DNA of 64,000 nucleotides from Pseudomonas sp. PDM15 (GCF_014851565.1 NZ_JACVAA010000007.1:186001-250000); one strand, 5' to 3'; counted from the stretch's first letter, positions 16,576 to 26,473 are shown. Notes: a model not told the origin generated them from the letters alone. Program-made: numbers and translations.

Positions 16576-19500
16576 ATGAACTTGCTCGCTAGCCTGCTGA
16601 ACAGGCTGCTGCGCTGGGGCCTGGGCCTGTGCGCGCTGGTGCTGGTGCTGGCCGCGCTGTACGTCAGCCTGGGCCGCGAGCTGGTGCCGCTGGTGGCCGA
16701 GTACCGCGATGAAGTCGAGGCCAAGGCCGCCACGGCGTTGAACATGCCGCTTGCCATCGGCAGCCTGGAGGGCAGCTGGAGTGGCCTGGCGCCGGTGCTC
16801 ACGGCCCATGACGTGCTGGTCGGCGAAGGCGCCAGCGCCGTGCGCCTGGACCAGGTGCGGCTGGTGCCAGACGTACTGGCCAGCCTGCTGGCGCGTGCGC
16901 CGCGCATCGCCAACCTGCAGGTCGAAGGCCTGCAGCTGAGCCTGCGCCAGGATGCCGAAGGGCGCTGGGCGGTGGAGGGCCTGCCGCAGCGCCAGCCAGC
17001 CACATCGCTGGACCCGCAGAAGCTGATCGATGGCCTGGGCATGCTCAGCAAGGTTTCCCTGCTTGGTAGCCAGCTGACCTTCGAGCCCTTCGAGCAGCCG
17101 CCGCAGAGCCTCACCTATATCGACCTGACCCTGCGCAGCGGCAGCGTGCGCCAGCGCCTCGACGGTCGCCTGCGCCTGCCCGATGGCCAGCCGCTGGCGC
17201 TCAACCTGCGCGTACGCCTGGACCCTCAGGACTGGCGCGCCAGCAGCGCCGACGTCTACCTCAGCCTGCCGCAGAGCGACTGGGCGGCCTGGCTGCCCAA
17301 GGGCCTGACCCGTGACTGGCAGCTGAGCAAGGCCCAGGCCGGCGGCGAGTTCTGGCTGGAGTGGGCGCAGGGGCGGGTACAGCGTGGCGCCGCCCGCCTG
17401 CATGCGCCGGAGATTCTTGGCGCCTACGCCAAGCGCGAGCCGGTGCAGATCAGCGACCTGGGCCTGAGCGCCTATTTCGAGCGTCGCGCCGATGGCTTCG
17501 ACCTGCTGGTGGATGCCCTAGCCCTGAGCCTGGGCGAGACCCGTTGGGGCGAGGCGCAGCTGGCGCTGAAGCAGACCTTGGACGCCAATGGCCAGGTCGA
17601 GCGTTGGAGCCTGAGCGCCGACCATCTCGACCTGACCCCGCTGACGCCGGTGGTACTGGCCCTGGCGCCGCTGCCGGACAAGGCCGAGGAAGTCGTCGGC
17701 GCCCTGCGTCCGCGTGGTGCGCTGCGCAACCTGCAGCTGGATTACCTGCCGCAGCTGAGCGACGCCAAGCGCGTGCAGTTCTCGAGCAATCTGGAGCGCG
17801 TCGGCATCGGCGCCTGGCAGGGCGTGCCGGCGGTGGACAACGCCAGCGGCAGCGTGCGCGGTGATCTGGGCGGCGGCGAGGGGCTGGCCGCCAGCGAGAA
17901 CTTCGGCCTGCACTTCCCCAACCTGTTCCCCGAGATGTGGCGCTACCGCCAGGCTGGCGCCCGCCTGCTGTGGGAGCTCAACGACGAGGGGCTGACCCTG
18001 CAGAGCCCCTATCTGCAGGTGGTCGGTGACGAGGGCAGGGTGGCCGGCGACTTCCTGGTGCGCCTGAAGAAGGACCCGGCCCTGGAAGACTACATGGACC
18101 TGCGGGTCGGCCTGCAGGACGGCGACGCGCTGCAGGCCAAGAAGTACCTGCCGACCCTCTCTCCCGGCCTCAGCCCGGCCCTGGCCCAGTGGTTGAACGA
18201 GTCGATCCGCAAGGGCCATATCGACGACGGCTGGTTCCAGTACCAGGGCTCCCTGGCCAAGGGCGCCGAGGATGCCTCGCGCAGCATCAGCCTGTATTTC
18301 CTCGTCGACGGCGCCGAACTGGCTTTCCAGCCCGGCTGGCCGGTGCTGCGCGAGGCGCGCGGCGAGGTGCTGATCGAGGACGACGGCGTCGATGTGCGGG
18401 TGCCCGAGGCACGCATCCTCGACAGCCGCGTGCGCGACGTGACGGTCAACGTACCCAAGGCACCCGCAGGGCAGTCGCCGCGCCTGGCGCTGAATGGCGC
18501 GCTGGACAGCAGCCTGCCCGATGCCCTGAAGATTCTGCAGGAGGCGCCGATCGGCACCGCCGACATCTTCGCTGGCTGGCAGGGCCAGGGCCCGCTGAGT
18601 GGCAAGCTGAAACTGGACATCCCCCTGGCCAAGGGGCAGAAGCCCCAGGTGCAGGTGGACTTCGCCACAGAGGGCGCACAGCTGCAGATCAGCACGCCCA
18701 AACTGGCGCTGAGCCAGATCAAGGGTGCGTTCCGCTTCAACACCGCTACCGGCCTCAGCGCTCCGGACATCCGAGCCCACGCCCTGGGCCATGCCGTGCG
18801 CGGCCGGGCCCTGGCCGAAGGGGCGCGCGGCAATGCGCGCACGCGCATCGAGGCCAGCGGCAAGATAGCCCTGGCCCAGCTCACCGGCTGGCTGGGGGTG
18901 ACCCAGCCGCTGCCGCTGAAGGGCGAGATTCCCTACAAGCTCAACCTGGCGCTGGATGGCGGTGACAGCCAGCTGCGTATCGAGTCCGACCTCAAGGGCC
19001 TGGCCGTGGAGCTGCCGGCTCCCTTCGCCAAGGTCGCCGCCGATGCGCGCCCCACTACCTGGCGCATGACCCTGCAGGGCAACGAGCGGCGCTACTGGCT
19101 GGACCATGGCAGCGTGGCCAGCCTGGCATTCGCCGCGCCACCGGGGGCGGCGCTGCAGGGGCGTGGCGAGCTGCGTCTGGGTGGCGAGCCGGCGCGCCTG
19201 CCATCGGACCAGGGCCTGCGCGTCAGCGGGCGCATCGCCGAGCTGGACTGGAGCGCCTGGCAGGCCGTGGCCAAGCCGCATGCCGGTCTGGCCGGGGATG
19301 GCCAGACCCTGCGCTTCTTCCGTGGCGCCGATCTCAACATTGATCGCTTCAGCGGTTTCGGTACCCAGGTCGACAATCTCGCGGTCAAGCTGGCGCGGGG
19401 CGAGGCCGGCTGGCAGCTGGGGCTGAGCAGTGCACTGCTGGAAGGCCAGGTCGGCCTGCCGGATGCCAAGGGCGCGCCGATCAGCATCGACCTGGCGCGC

Positions 19501-20415
19501 CTGAGTTTCCCGCCGGCCAAGCCGCGCAAGGCCGACGAGCCTGACGAGCCGGATGGCCCCGATCTGCTGGCCGCCGTCGATCCACGACAGATTCCCGCTC
19601 TGGACGTGCGCATCGCCAAGGTCATGCAGGGCGATGCGCTGATCGGCGCCTGGTCGCTCAAGGCACGGCCAACGGCCCAGGGTGTGGACTTCAGCGATAT
19701 ATCGCTTGACCTCAAAGGCCTCAAGCTCGGTGGCAGCGCCGGCTGGCAAGGCGCGCCGGGGGCCAGTTCCAGCTGGTACAAGGGGCGTATCGAGGGCAAG
19801 AACCTGGCCGATGTACTGAGCGCCTGGGGCTACGCGCCAAGCGCGACCAGCGAGCGTTTCCGCCTGGATGTGAATGCCAACTGGCCCGGCTCGCCGGCCT
19901 GGTTCGGCCTCAAGCGCCTGTCCGGCCGTCTCGACGCCAGCCTGCGCAAGGGCCAGTTCGTCGAGGTGCAGGGCTCGGCCTCGGCCCTGCGCGTGTTCGG
20001 CCTGCTCAACTTCAACTCGATCAGCCGCCGCCTGCGCCTGGACTTCTCCGACCTGCTCGGCAAGGGCTTCAGCTACGACACCACCAAGACCCTGCTGGTG
20101 GGTGAGAACGGCGTGTTCCAGACCCGCGAGCCGCTGCGCGTGGTCGGCCCGTCCAGCACCCTGGAGCTGGACGGCACCCTGGACATGGCCCGCGATCAGA
20201 TCGACGCCAAGCTGCTGGTGACCCTGCCGGTGACCAACAACCTGCCGCTGGCCGCGCTGATCGTCGGCGCGCCGGCCGTCGGCGGTGCGCTATTCGTGGT
20301 CGACAAGCTGCTCGGCGACCGCGTGGCGCGCTTCGCCAGCGTCCAGTACAAGGTTAAGGGCCCCTGGCAGAACCCCGAGATCAGCTTCGAAAAGCCGTTC
20401 GAGAAGCCACGTTGA
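16576..20415 (+). CDS. yhdP: YhdP-family AsmA-like intermembrane lipid transport protein
   Basis: A 1279-residue protein with one N-terminal membrane helix (LLRWGLGLCALVLVLAALYV) and a long periplasmic beta-rich body typical of AsmA/TamB bridge proteins. The C-terminal DUF3971/AsmA-like segment includes the block LLVTLPVTNNLPLAALIVGAPAVG split by short loops, and ends KPFEKPR. E. coli YhdP helps carry phospholipid to the outer membrane. It starts immediately after the rng stop, so the two genes are cotranscribed. Length is close to E. coli YhdP. Confidence 0.93.
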   Translation: MNLLASLLNRLLRWGLGLCALVLVLAALYVSLGRELVPLVAEYRDEVEAKAATALNMPLAIGSLEGSWSGLAPVLTAHDVLVGEGASAVRLDQVRLVPDVLASLLARAPRIANLQVEGLQLSLRQDAEGRWAVEGLPQRQPATSLDPQKLIDGLGMLSKVSLLGSQLTFEPFEQPPQSLTYIDLTLRSGSVRQRLDGRLRLPDGQPLALNLRVRLDPQDWRASSADVYLSLPQSDWAAWLPKGLTRDWQLSKAQAGGEFWLEWAQGRVQRGAARLHAPEILGAYAKREPVQISDLGLSAYFERRADGFDLLVDALALSLGETRWGEAQLALKQTLDANGQVERWSLSADHLDLTPLTPVVLALAPLPDKAEEVVGALRPRGALRNLQLDYLPQLSDAKRVQFSSNLERVGIGAWQGVPAVDNASGSVRGDLGGGEGLAASENFGLHFPNLFPEMWRYRQAGARLLWELNDEGLTLQSPYLQVVGDEGRVAGDFLVRLKKDPALEDYMDLRVGLQDGDALQAKKYLPTLSPGLSPALAQWLNESIRKGHIDDGWFQYQGSLAKGAEDASRSISLYFLVDGAELAFQPGWPVLREARGEVLIEDDGVDVRVPEARILDSRVRDVTVNVPKAPAGQSPRLALNGALDSSLPDALKILQEAPIGTADIFAGWQGQGPLSGKLKLDIPLAKGQKPQVQVDFATEGAQLQISTPKLALSQIKGAFRFNTATGLSAPDIRAHALGHAVRGRALAEGARGNARTRIEASGKIALAQLTGWLGVTQPLPLKGEIPYKLNLALDGGDSQLRIESDLKGLAVELPAPFAKVAADARPTTWRMTLQGNERRYWLDHGSVASLAFAAPPGAALQGRGELRLGGEPARLPSDQGLRVSGRIAELDWSAWQAVAKPHAGLAGDGQTLRFFRGADLNIDRFSGFGTQVDNLAVKLARGEAGWQLGLSSALLEGQVGLPDAKGAPISIDLARLSFPPAKPRKADEPDEPDGPDLLAAVDPRQIPALDVRIAKVMQGDALIGAWSLKARPTAQGVDFSDISLDLKGLKLGGSAGWQGAPGASSSWYKGRIEGKNLADVLSAWGYAPSATSERFRLDVNANWPGSPAWFGLKRLSGRLDASLRKGQFVEVQGSASALRVFGLLNFNSISRRLRLDFSDLLGKGFSYDTTKTLLVGENGVFQTREPLRVVGPSSTLELDGTLDMARDQIDAKLLVTLPVTNNLPLAALIVGAPAVGGALFVVDKLLGDRVARFASVQYKVKGPWQNPEISFEKPFEKPR

Positions 20416-20461
20416 AGCCAGTTCGGGCGACTTGCGGTAGCATGCGGGCAAGGAGGCGTTC

Positions 20462-21316
20462 ATGTCCCTCGCCGTAATCCAGATGGTCAGCCAGGATGAT
20501 GTCCTGGCCAATCTTGCAGCCGCCCGTCGCCTGCTCGAACAGGCGGCCGAGCGCGGTGCGCGTCTCGCCGTGCTGCCGGAAAACTTCGCCGCCATGGGCC
20601 GCCGCGACCAGGCCGACCTCGGCCGCGCCGAGGCTGCTGGCACCGGCCCCATCCTGCCCTGGCTGCGCCAGGCCGCCCGTGATCTAGGGTTATGGGTAGT
20701 GGCCGGAACCATTCCGCTGCCGCCGGACGCCCGCCTCGAGGCCAAGGCCCATGCCTGCTCGCTGCTGGTCGACGAGCACGGCGAGCGGGTGGCGCGCTAC
20801 GACAAGCTGCACCTGTTCGACGTTGATGTGGCTGACAGCCGTGGCCGCTACCGCGAGTCGGACGACTACGCCTTCGGCGAGCAGGTGGTGGTAGCCGAGA
20901 CGCCCGTGGGGCGTCTGGGCCTGAGCGTGTGCTATGACCTGCGCTTCCCCGAGCTGTACAGCCGGCTGCGCGAGGCGGGCGCCGAACTGATCAGTGCGCC
21001 GGCGGCCTTCACCGCCGTCACCGGTGCCGCCCACTGGCAGGTGCTGACCCGTGCCCGCGCCATCGAGACCCAGTGCTACGTACTGGCGGCGGGGCAGGGC
21101 GGTACACACCCGGGCGGCCGCGAGACCTTCGGCCATTCGGCGATCATCGATCCCTGGGGCCGGGTACTGGCCGAACAGACGCAAGGCGAAGCGGTACTGC
21201 TCGCCGAGCGCGATGCCGCCGAGCAGGCGGCCGTGCGCCAGCGCATGCCGGTGGCGCGACACAGACGATTCATTGCGCCGGCCGAGCCCGGTCCGGCGCC
21301 CACGGAGCAGTTATGA
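20462..21316 (+). CDS. Nitrilase-superfamily carbon-nitrogen hydrolase (Nit1/deaminated glutathione amidase-like)
   Basis: A 284-residue hydrolase with the Glu-Lys-Cys triad visible as Glu40 (LPENF), Lys115 (YDKLHLFD) and Cys157 (SVCYDLRFPELY). The KLHLFDVDV and CYDLRFPELY pattern matches the Nit branch that repairs deaminated glutathione, so amide hydrolysis in metabolite repair is likely; exact substrate unproven. It sits 46 bp after yhdP and overlaps the tldD start by four bases, so these genes form one operon. Confidence 0.85.
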   Translation: MSLAVIQMVSQDDVLANLAAARRLLEQAAERGARLAVLPENFAAMGRRDQADLGRAEAAGTGPILPWLRQAARDLGLWVVAGTIPLPPDARLEAKAHACSLLVDEHGERVARYDKLHLFDVDVADSRGRYRESDDYAFGEQVVVAETPVGRLGLSVCYDLRFPELYSRLREAGAELISAPAAFTAVTGAAHWQVLTRARAIETQCYVLAAGQGGTHPGGRETFGHSAIIDPWGRVLAEQTQGEAVLLAERDAAEQAAVRQRMPVARHRRFIAPAEPGPAPTEQL

Positions 21317-22770
21317 GCGACATCCTCGGCCGCGTCAGCGGCCACCTGCTGGCCCCCGGCAACCTGACCATCGAGCAGTTGCCGGCAATCCTCGGCGAAC
21401 TGGCCGGCCCCGGCATCGACGCCGCCGACCTGTACTTCCAGAGCCAGGTCTCCGAGTCCTGGGTGCTGGAGGACGGCATCGTCAAGGAAGGCAGCTTCAA
21501 CCTCGACCAGGGCGTGGGCGTGCGCGCCCAGTCCGGCGAGAAGACCGGCTTCGCCTATAGCAACGCCATTCATGCCGAGGCCCTGAGCCAGGCGGCCCGT
21601 GCCGCCCGCTCGATCGCCCGCGCCGGCCAGCAGGGCCGCGTGCAGGCCTTCGCCAGCCCGGCGGTGGTCGCCCTGTATGGCCAGGACAACCCGCTGGAAG
21701 TGCTGGAGCGCGCCGAGAAGGTCGAGCTGCTCAAGCGCATCGACGTATGCACCCGCACCCTCGACCCGCGCATCAAGCAGGTCACCGTCAGCCTGGCCGG
21801 GGTCTGGGACCACGTGCTGGTGGCCGCCAGCGATGGCAGCCTGGGCGCCGACATCCGCCCGCTGGTGCGCTTCAACGTCAGTGTGATCGTCGAGCAGAAC
21901 GGTCGCCGCGAGCGCGGCGGCCACGGCGGCGGCGGGCGTAGCGACTACCGCTACTTCCTCGAGCGAGACGGCAACGGAGAAGAACGCGCCATGGGCTACG
22001 CCCGTGAGGCGCTGCGCCAGGCCCTGGTCAACCTAGAGGCGGTCCCCGCGCCGGCCGGCACCTTGCCGGTGGTGATGGGCGCCGGCTGGTCCGGCGTGCT
22101 GCTGCACGAGGCGGTCGGCCATGGCCTGGAAGGCGACTTCAACCGCAAGGGCAGCTCGGCCTACAGCGGCCGGGTCGGCCAGCCGGTGGCATCCAAGCTG
22201 TGCACCATCGTCGACGACGGAACCCTGGCCGGTCGCCGCGGCTCGCTGAGCCTGGATGACGAAGGCACCCGCACCCAGTGCACCACGCTGATCGAGAACG
22301 GCGTGCTCAAGGGCTACATGCAGGACAAGCTGAACGCCCGCCTGATGGGCGTGGCGCCCACCGGCAACGGCCGTCGCGAGTCCTACGCGCACCTGCCGAT
22401 GCCGCGCATGACCAACACCTACATGCTGGCCGGCGAGAGCGACCCGGAAGAGATCATTCGTTCGGTGAAGCGCGGTATCTATTGCGCCAACCTCGGCGGC
22501 GGCCAGGTGGACATCACCAGCGGCAAGTTCGTGTTCTCCACCAGCGAGGCCTACCTGATCGAGGACGGCAAGATCACCGCGCCGGTGAAGGGCGCGACCC
22601 TGATCGGCAATGGTCCGGAGGCGATGAGCAAGGTGTCCATGGTCGGTAACGATCTGGCTTTGGACAGCGGCGTGGGCACCTGTGGCAAGGACGGTCAGTC
22701 GGTGCCGGTGGGTGTCGGCCAGCCGACCCTGAAGATCGATGCGATCACCGTGGGCGGTACCGGCGCCTGA
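21313..22770 (+). CDS. tldD: Metalloprotease TldD
   Basis: About 485 residues. The start at 21313 forms an ATGA overlap with the upstream stop and removes a spurious 80-residue extension. The zinc-site motif HEAVGH is at about residues 265-270. TldD and PmbA (TldE) form a heterodimeric protease that degrades unfolded peptides and processes peptide antibiotics such as microcin B17 and CcdA in E. coli. Its partner pmbA is encoded 670 bp downstream beyond darP. Confidence 0.96.
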   Translation: MSDILGRVSGHLLAPGNLTIEQLPAILGELAGPGIDAADLYFQSQVSESWVLEDGIVKEGSFNLDQGVGVRAQSGEKTGFAYSNAIHAEALSQAARAARSIARAGQQGRVQAFASPAVVALYGQDNPLEVLERAEKVELLKRIDVCTRTLDPRIKQVTVSLAGVWDHVLVAASDGSLGADIRPLVRFNVSVIVEQNGRRERGGHGGGGRSDYRYFLERDGNGEERAMGYAREALRQALVNLEAVPAPAGTLPVVMGAGWSGVLLHEAVGHGLEGDFNRKGSSAYSGRVGQPVASKLCTIVDDGTLAGRRGSLSLDDEGTRTQCTTLIENGVLKGYMQDKLNARLMGVAPTGNGRRESYAHLPMPRMTNTYMLAGESDPEEIIRSVKRGIYCANLGGGQVDITSGKFVFSTSEAYLIEDGKITAPVKGATLIGNGPEAMSKVSMVGNDLALDSGVGTCGKDGQSVPVGVGQPTLKIDAITVGGTGA

Positions 22771-22793
22771 GGCGTCGACGGGAGAGTCTGAAA

Positions 22794-22820
22794 GCGGGGC
22801 GCGGCCTAAACCGCGCCCGC
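22794..22820. terminator. GC-rich hairpin between convergent tldD and darP
   Basis: GGGCGCGG and CCGCGCCC pair around a six-base loop (CCTAAA) in the 60-bp gap between the tldD and darP stops. There is no T tract on the + strand and only a short one (CGCTTT) on the minus strand, so it is a weak or bidirectional terminator at best. Confidence 0.45.
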
Positions 22821-22830
22821 CGAGGCAGGG

Positions 22831-23352
22831 TTAACGCAGGCCGCGCTGGACCTCGTCCAGGTCGCGGATGTACTTGAAGATTTTGCGCGCGGCGGCTGGC
22901 GGTTTGTTTCGCGCCGCCTCGTGCTGGGCATGACGGATCAGGCTGCGCAGGTGCTGGCGGTCGGCCTCCGGGTAGTCGACGACGAAGCTCTCCAGGGTGG
23001 TGTCGTCACCTGCCACCAAGCGATCGCGCCAGCGCTCCAGGGCGTGGAAGCGTTCGTTGTACTCGCGGGTGGAGCTGTCGACCTGGTCGATCAGGGCGAG
23101 GATGCCCTCTATGTCCTGGTCGCGCATGAGCTTGCCGATGAACTGGACGTGACGCTTCTTGGCGGCATTGGCCGTGTGTTTCGGCGCTTCGGCCAAGGCC
23201 TTGCGCAGGCCATCGGTGATCGGCAGCTTGGCGATCAGATCGGGCTTGAGGGTGGTCAGGCGAGCGCCGAGATCCTGCAGGGCGTGCAGCTCGCGCTTGA
23301 TCTGGGTCTTGCTCTTCTCGCCGGAGAAGTCTTCGTCGTATGAATCAGCCAT
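22831..23352 (-). CDS. darP: Ribosome biogenesis factor DarP (YjgA/DUF615)
   Basis: A 173-residue helical protein. The start at 23352 yields the conserved N-terminus MADSYDEDFSGEKSKTQIKR; a longer reading frame upstream has no family resemblance. DUF615 proteins bind late 50S precursors and promote peptidyl-transferase centre maturation in E. coli. HVQFIGKLMRD and the basic C-terminal helices are conserved. It is encoded opposite to tldD and pmbA, divergent from pmbA by 89 bp. Confidence 0.94.
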   Translation of the reverse strand: MADSYDEDFSGEKSKTQIKRELHALQDLGARLTTLKPDLIAKLPITDGLRKALAEAPKHTANAAKKRHVQFIGKLMRDQDIEGILALIDQVDSSTREYNERFHALERWRDRLVAGDDTTLESFVVDYPEADRQHLRSLIRHAQHEAARNKPPAAARKIFKYIRDLDEVQRGLR

Positions 23353-23441
23353 GGGGGCGGTCCGGATGGAAACGCCGCCATGATAACCAGTCAGGGAGGG
23401 CCTGTCCGCAGCGGACCGGCCGCCCGTCGTTGGAGTGCAAC

Positions 23442-24788
23442 ATGAGTTCAGCACAAGCAGTGGGCCCGCAGGCCCTGCCGGATCTGCAGGCGCAGGTCGA
23501 GCAGATCATCGCCGAGGCGCGCCGCCAGGGCGCCAGCGCCTGTGAGGTGGCGGTGTCGATGGAGCAGGGCCTGTCGACCACGGTTCGTCAGGGCGAGGTG
23601 GAGACGGTCGAGTTCAACCGCGACCAGGGCTTTGGCATCACCCTGTATGTCGGTCAGCGCAAGGGCTCGGCCAGCACCTCGGCCAGCGGCGAGGCGGCGA
23701 TTCGCGAGACGGTGGCCGCCGCTTTGGCCATCGCCAAGCATGCCTCGGAAGACGAGTGTGCCGGCCTCGCCGAGGCCGAGCTGATGGCCCGCGAGCTGCC
23801 CGAGCTGGACCTCTACCATCCCTGGGCGATCGCGCCGGAGCAGGCGGTGGAGCTGGCGCTGGCCTGCGAGGCGGCGGCTTTCGCCACCGACAAACGCATC
23901 AGCAACGCCGACGGCACCAGCCTCAGCACCCACCAGGGCTGCCGGGTCTATGGCAACAGCCATGGCTTTGTCGGCGGCTACGCCAGCACCCGCCACAGCC
24001 TGAGCTGCGTGATGATCGCCGAGGGCGACGGGCAGATGCAGCGCGACTACTGGTACGACGTCAATCGCCAGGGCGAGCTGCTGGCCGACCCGGCGAAGAT
24101 CGGTCGCCTGGCTGCCGAGCGCAGCGTGGCGCGCCTCGGCGCGCGACCGGTACCGACCTGCGAGGTGCCGGTGCTGTTCGCGCCGGAGCTGGCCACTGGG
24201 TTGTTCGGCCACTTCCTCGCCGCCGTTTCCGGCGGCAACCTGTATCGCCACTCGTCGTTCCTCGAGGGCGCGCTGGGCCAGCGGCTGTTCCCCGAATGGT
24301 TGAGCCTCGACGAGCGCCCACACATTCCGCGAGCCATGGGCAGCGCCACCTTCGACGGCGACGGCCTGGCCACCTACGCCAAACCTTTCGTGGCCGGCGG
24401 CGAGCTGGTGTCCTACATCCTCGGCACTTACTCCGGGCGCAAGCTGGGCATGCCGAGCACGGCCAACTCCGGCGGTGTGCACAACCTGTTCGTCAGCCAT
24501 AGTGACGAGGATCAGCAAGCGCTTCTCAAGCGCATGGGGCGTGGCCTGCTGGTTACCGAGCTGATGGGGCAGGGTCTCAACCTGGTCACCGGCGACTACT
24601 CGCGCGGCGCCGCCGGTTTCTGGGTGGAAAACGGCGAGATCCAGTTCCCGGTGCAGGAAGTGACCATCGCTGGCAACCTGCGCGACATGTTCAGCCAGAT
24701 AGTCGCGGTGGGTAGCGATCTGGAGCTGCGTGGCAATATCCGCACCGGCTCGGTACTGATCGAGCGGATGACCGTCGCCGGCAGCTGA
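23442..24788 (+). CDS. pmbA: Metalloprotease subunit PmbA (TldE)
   Basis: A 448-residue partner of TldD. The start at 23442 follows TTGGAG and gives the usual length. Conserved blocks include VEFNRDQGFGITLYVG, HSSFLEGALGQRLF and GTYSGRKLGMPSTANSGG; the family lacks the HExxxH site that TldD provides. It is separated from tldD by the reverse-strand darP gene and is followed by a strong terminator. Confidence 0.95.
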   Translation: MSSAQAVGPQALPDLQAQVEQIIAEARRQGASACEVAVSMEQGLSTTVRQGEVETVEFNRDQGFGITLYVGQRKGSASTSASGEAAIRETVAAALAIAKHASEDECAGLAEAELMARELPELDLYHPWAIAPEQAVELALACEAAAFATDKRISNADGTSLSTHQGCRVYGNSHGFVGGYASTRHSLSCVMIAEGDGQMQRDYWYDVNRQGELLADPAKIGRLAAERSVARLGARPVPTCEVPVLFAPELATGLFGHFLAAVSGGNLYRHSSFLEGALGQRLFPEWLSLDERPHIPRAMGSATFDGDGLATYAKPFVAGGELVSYILGTYSGRKLGMPSTANSGGVHNLFVSHSDEDQQALLKRMGRGLLVTELMGQGLNLVTGDYSRGAAGFWVENGEIQFPVQEVTIAGNLRDMFSQIVAVGSDLELRGNIRTGSVLIERMTVAGS

Positions 24789-24803
24789 GCCCGCGCGGCT
24801 ACA

Positions 24804-24829
24804 AAAAAGGGGCCAGAGGGCCCCTTTTT
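24804..24829. terminator. Bidirectional intrinsic terminator between pmbA and ptsO
   Basis: AAAAAGGGGCC pairs with GGCCCCTTTTT around a four-base loop. It has a T run on both strands and serves the convergent pmbA and rpoN-ptsO transcripts. Confidence 0.9.
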
Positions 24830-24842
24830 CATGCGTCGGCGT

Positions 24843-25115
24843 TCATTCGCCTTCGTCGAACCTGTTGTTGATCAGCTCGACCAGCGCGTCCAGTGCTTCG
24901 TCTTCGCGTTCGCCCTCGCTGAACAGGTGTAGGTTGGTGCCCTTGCCGGCGGCCAGCATCATCACTGCCATGATGCTCTTGCCGTCCACCTGACTCTCCG
25001 CCGAGCGGCCGACGCGGACCTGGCAGGGGAAACCACTGGCCACGCCGACGAACTTGGCGGCGGCGCGGGCATGCAGGCCGAGCTTGTTGATGATGGTGAT
25101 CTCGCGGGTGGGCAT
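24843..25115 (-). CDS. ptsO: Nitrogen-PTS phosphocarrier NPr (HPr-like)
   Basis: A 90-residue HPr-fold protein with phosphorylatable His15 in NKLGLHARAA and a conserved Ser in GKSIMAVMML. NPr accepts phosphate from EI-Ntr (PtsP) and passes it to PtsN; the system regulates nitrogen and carbon metabolism rather than sugar uptake. It is the last gene of the rpoN-hpf-ptsN-rapZ-ptsO cluster, eight bases after rapZ. Confidence 0.95.
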   Translation of the reverse strand: MPTREITIINKLGLHARAAAKFVGVASGFPCQVRVGRSAESQVDGKSIMAVMMLAAGKGTNLHLFSEGEREDEALDALVELINNRFDEGE

Positions 25116-25123
25116 TGCAATCC

Positions 25124-25981
25124 TTAGCCGAGGTCGCGGTGGCGGACCTGGACGTTCTTCAGTACGGGTTTCAGGGCTTCGCCCAGGCGATTAGCCAGAT
25201 ATACCGAGCGATGATGACCGCCGGTGCAGCCGATGGCGATGGTGACGTAGGAACGGTTGCTGGCGGCGAAGCGCGGCAGCCACTTGTGCAGGTAGGCCTG
25301 GATGTCCTGATACATCTCCTCCACGTCCGGCTGCGCCGCCAGGTACTCGGCGACTGGAGCCTCCAGGCCGGACATGTCGCGCAGGTCCGGCTTCCAGTAA
25401 GGATTGGGCAGGCAGCGCACGTCGAACACCAGGTCGGCATCCACCGGCATACCGCGCTTGAAGCCGAACGATTCGACCAGGAAGGCGGTGCCCGGCTCCG
25501 GCTTGTTCAGCAGGCGCAGCTTGAGGGTGTCGCGCAGCTGGTAGAGGTTCAGGTGAGTGGTGTCGATCTTCAGGTCGGCCAGGTCGATGATCGGCGCCAG
25601 CAGCTGCGCCTCGTCACGGATGGCCTCGGCCAGGGCGCGATCCTCGTTGGTCAGCGGGTGACGCCGACGGGTCTCGGAGAAGCGCTTGAGCAGGGTGTCC
25701 TCGTCGGCATCGAGATACAGCACATCGCACTGGATGTGACGGTTGCGGACTTCCTCGAGCAGTTCGGGGAAGCGCTTGAGCTGGCTGGGCAGGTTGCGTG
25801 CGTCCACCGACACGGCGACCTGCGGGTGCAGCAGCTCGGTCTGCAGCAGAGCGCGCTCGGCCAGGTCCGGCAGCAGGCCGGCGGGCAGGTTGTCGATGCA
25901 GTAGAAGCCATTGTCTTCCAGTACGTCGAGGGCGGTGCTCTTGCCCGAGCCGGAACGTCCGCTGACGATGATCAGACGCAT
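25124..25981 (-). CDS. rapZ: RNase adapter / nucleotide-binding protein RapZ
   Basis: A 285-residue P-loop protein with Walker A GRSGSGKS (residues 8-15) and C-terminal domain motif GCTGGHHRSV. In E. coli RapZ binds GlcN6P and presents the sRNA GlmZ to RNase E; in pseudomonads the role is less defined because GlmY/GlmZ are absent. Its place between ptsN and ptsO is the conserved arrangement. Confidence 0.95.
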   Translation of the reverse strand: MRLIIVSGRSGSGKSTALDVLEDNGFYCIDNLPAGLLPDLAERALLQTELLHPQVAVSVDARNLPSQLKRFPELLEEVRNRHIQCDVLYLDADEDTLLKRFSETRRRHPLTNEDRALAEAIRDEAQLLAPIIDLADLKIDTTHLNLYQLRDTLKLRLLNKPEPGTAFLVESFGFKRGMPVDADLVFDVRCLPNPYWKPDLRDMSGLEAPVAEYLAAQPDVEEMYQDIQAYLHKWLPRFAASNRSYVTIAIGCTGGHHRSVYLANRLGEALKPVLKNVQVRHRDLG

Positions 25982-25995
25982 GCCGCCTCCCGTGC

Positions 25996-26460
25996 TCAGT
26001 GGCCGCTCTGAACGTCGACCACGACCTGGTACAGGCTCTCGTTGCTCTGCGCATGGCGCAGGCGCTCACGCACCTCACTACGGTCGAGCATGCTGGCGAT
26101 CTGGCGCAGCAGCTCCAGATGCTCGTCGGTGGCCGCTTCCGGCACCAGCAGAACGAACAGCAGATCTACCGGTGCGCCGTCGATGGCATCGAAGTCGACC
26201 GCCGAGTCCAGGTGCAGCACGGCGCTGATCGGTGCGCTGCAGCCGGGCAGGCGGCAGTGGGGAATGGCGATGCCATTGCCGAAGCCGGTGGAGCCAAGCT
26301 TTTCGCGGGCGATCAGGTTTTCGAAGATGTCCTGGGCGTCCAGATCGCTGAGATCGCGGGCAACCAGGTTGGCAATCTGTTCGAGTACACGTTTCTTGCT
26401 GCCTCCCGGCACGTTCACCAGGGAACGTGCGGGAGTCAGGATGGTTTCGAGTCGGATCAT
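25996..26460 (-). CDS. ptsN: Nitrogen-PTS regulatory protein EIIA-Ntr
   Basis: A 154-residue EIIA of the fructose/mannitol type with active-site His68 in GNGIAIPHCR. It receives phosphate from NPr and, depending on phosphorylation state, controls potassium uptake, sigma-54-linked genes and polyhydroxyalkanoate metabolism in pseudomonads. Encoded 13 bp after hpf in the rpoN cluster. Full length. Confidence 0.96.
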   Translation of the reverse strand: MIRLETILTPARSLVNVPGGSKKRVLEQIANLVARDLSDLDAQDIFENLIAREKLGSTGFGNGIAIPHCRLPGCSAPISAVLHLDSAVDFDAIDGAPVDLLFVLLVPEAATDEHLELLRQIASMLDRSEVRERLRHAQSNESLYQVVVDVQSGH

Positions 26461-26473
26461 CTGGGAGGGTTTG

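Noticed and set aside
14641..17403. 920-residue minus-strand frame under maf, rng and yhdP
   Set aside because: Antisense shadow of three recognised genes, with low-complexity His/Gln/Leu content.
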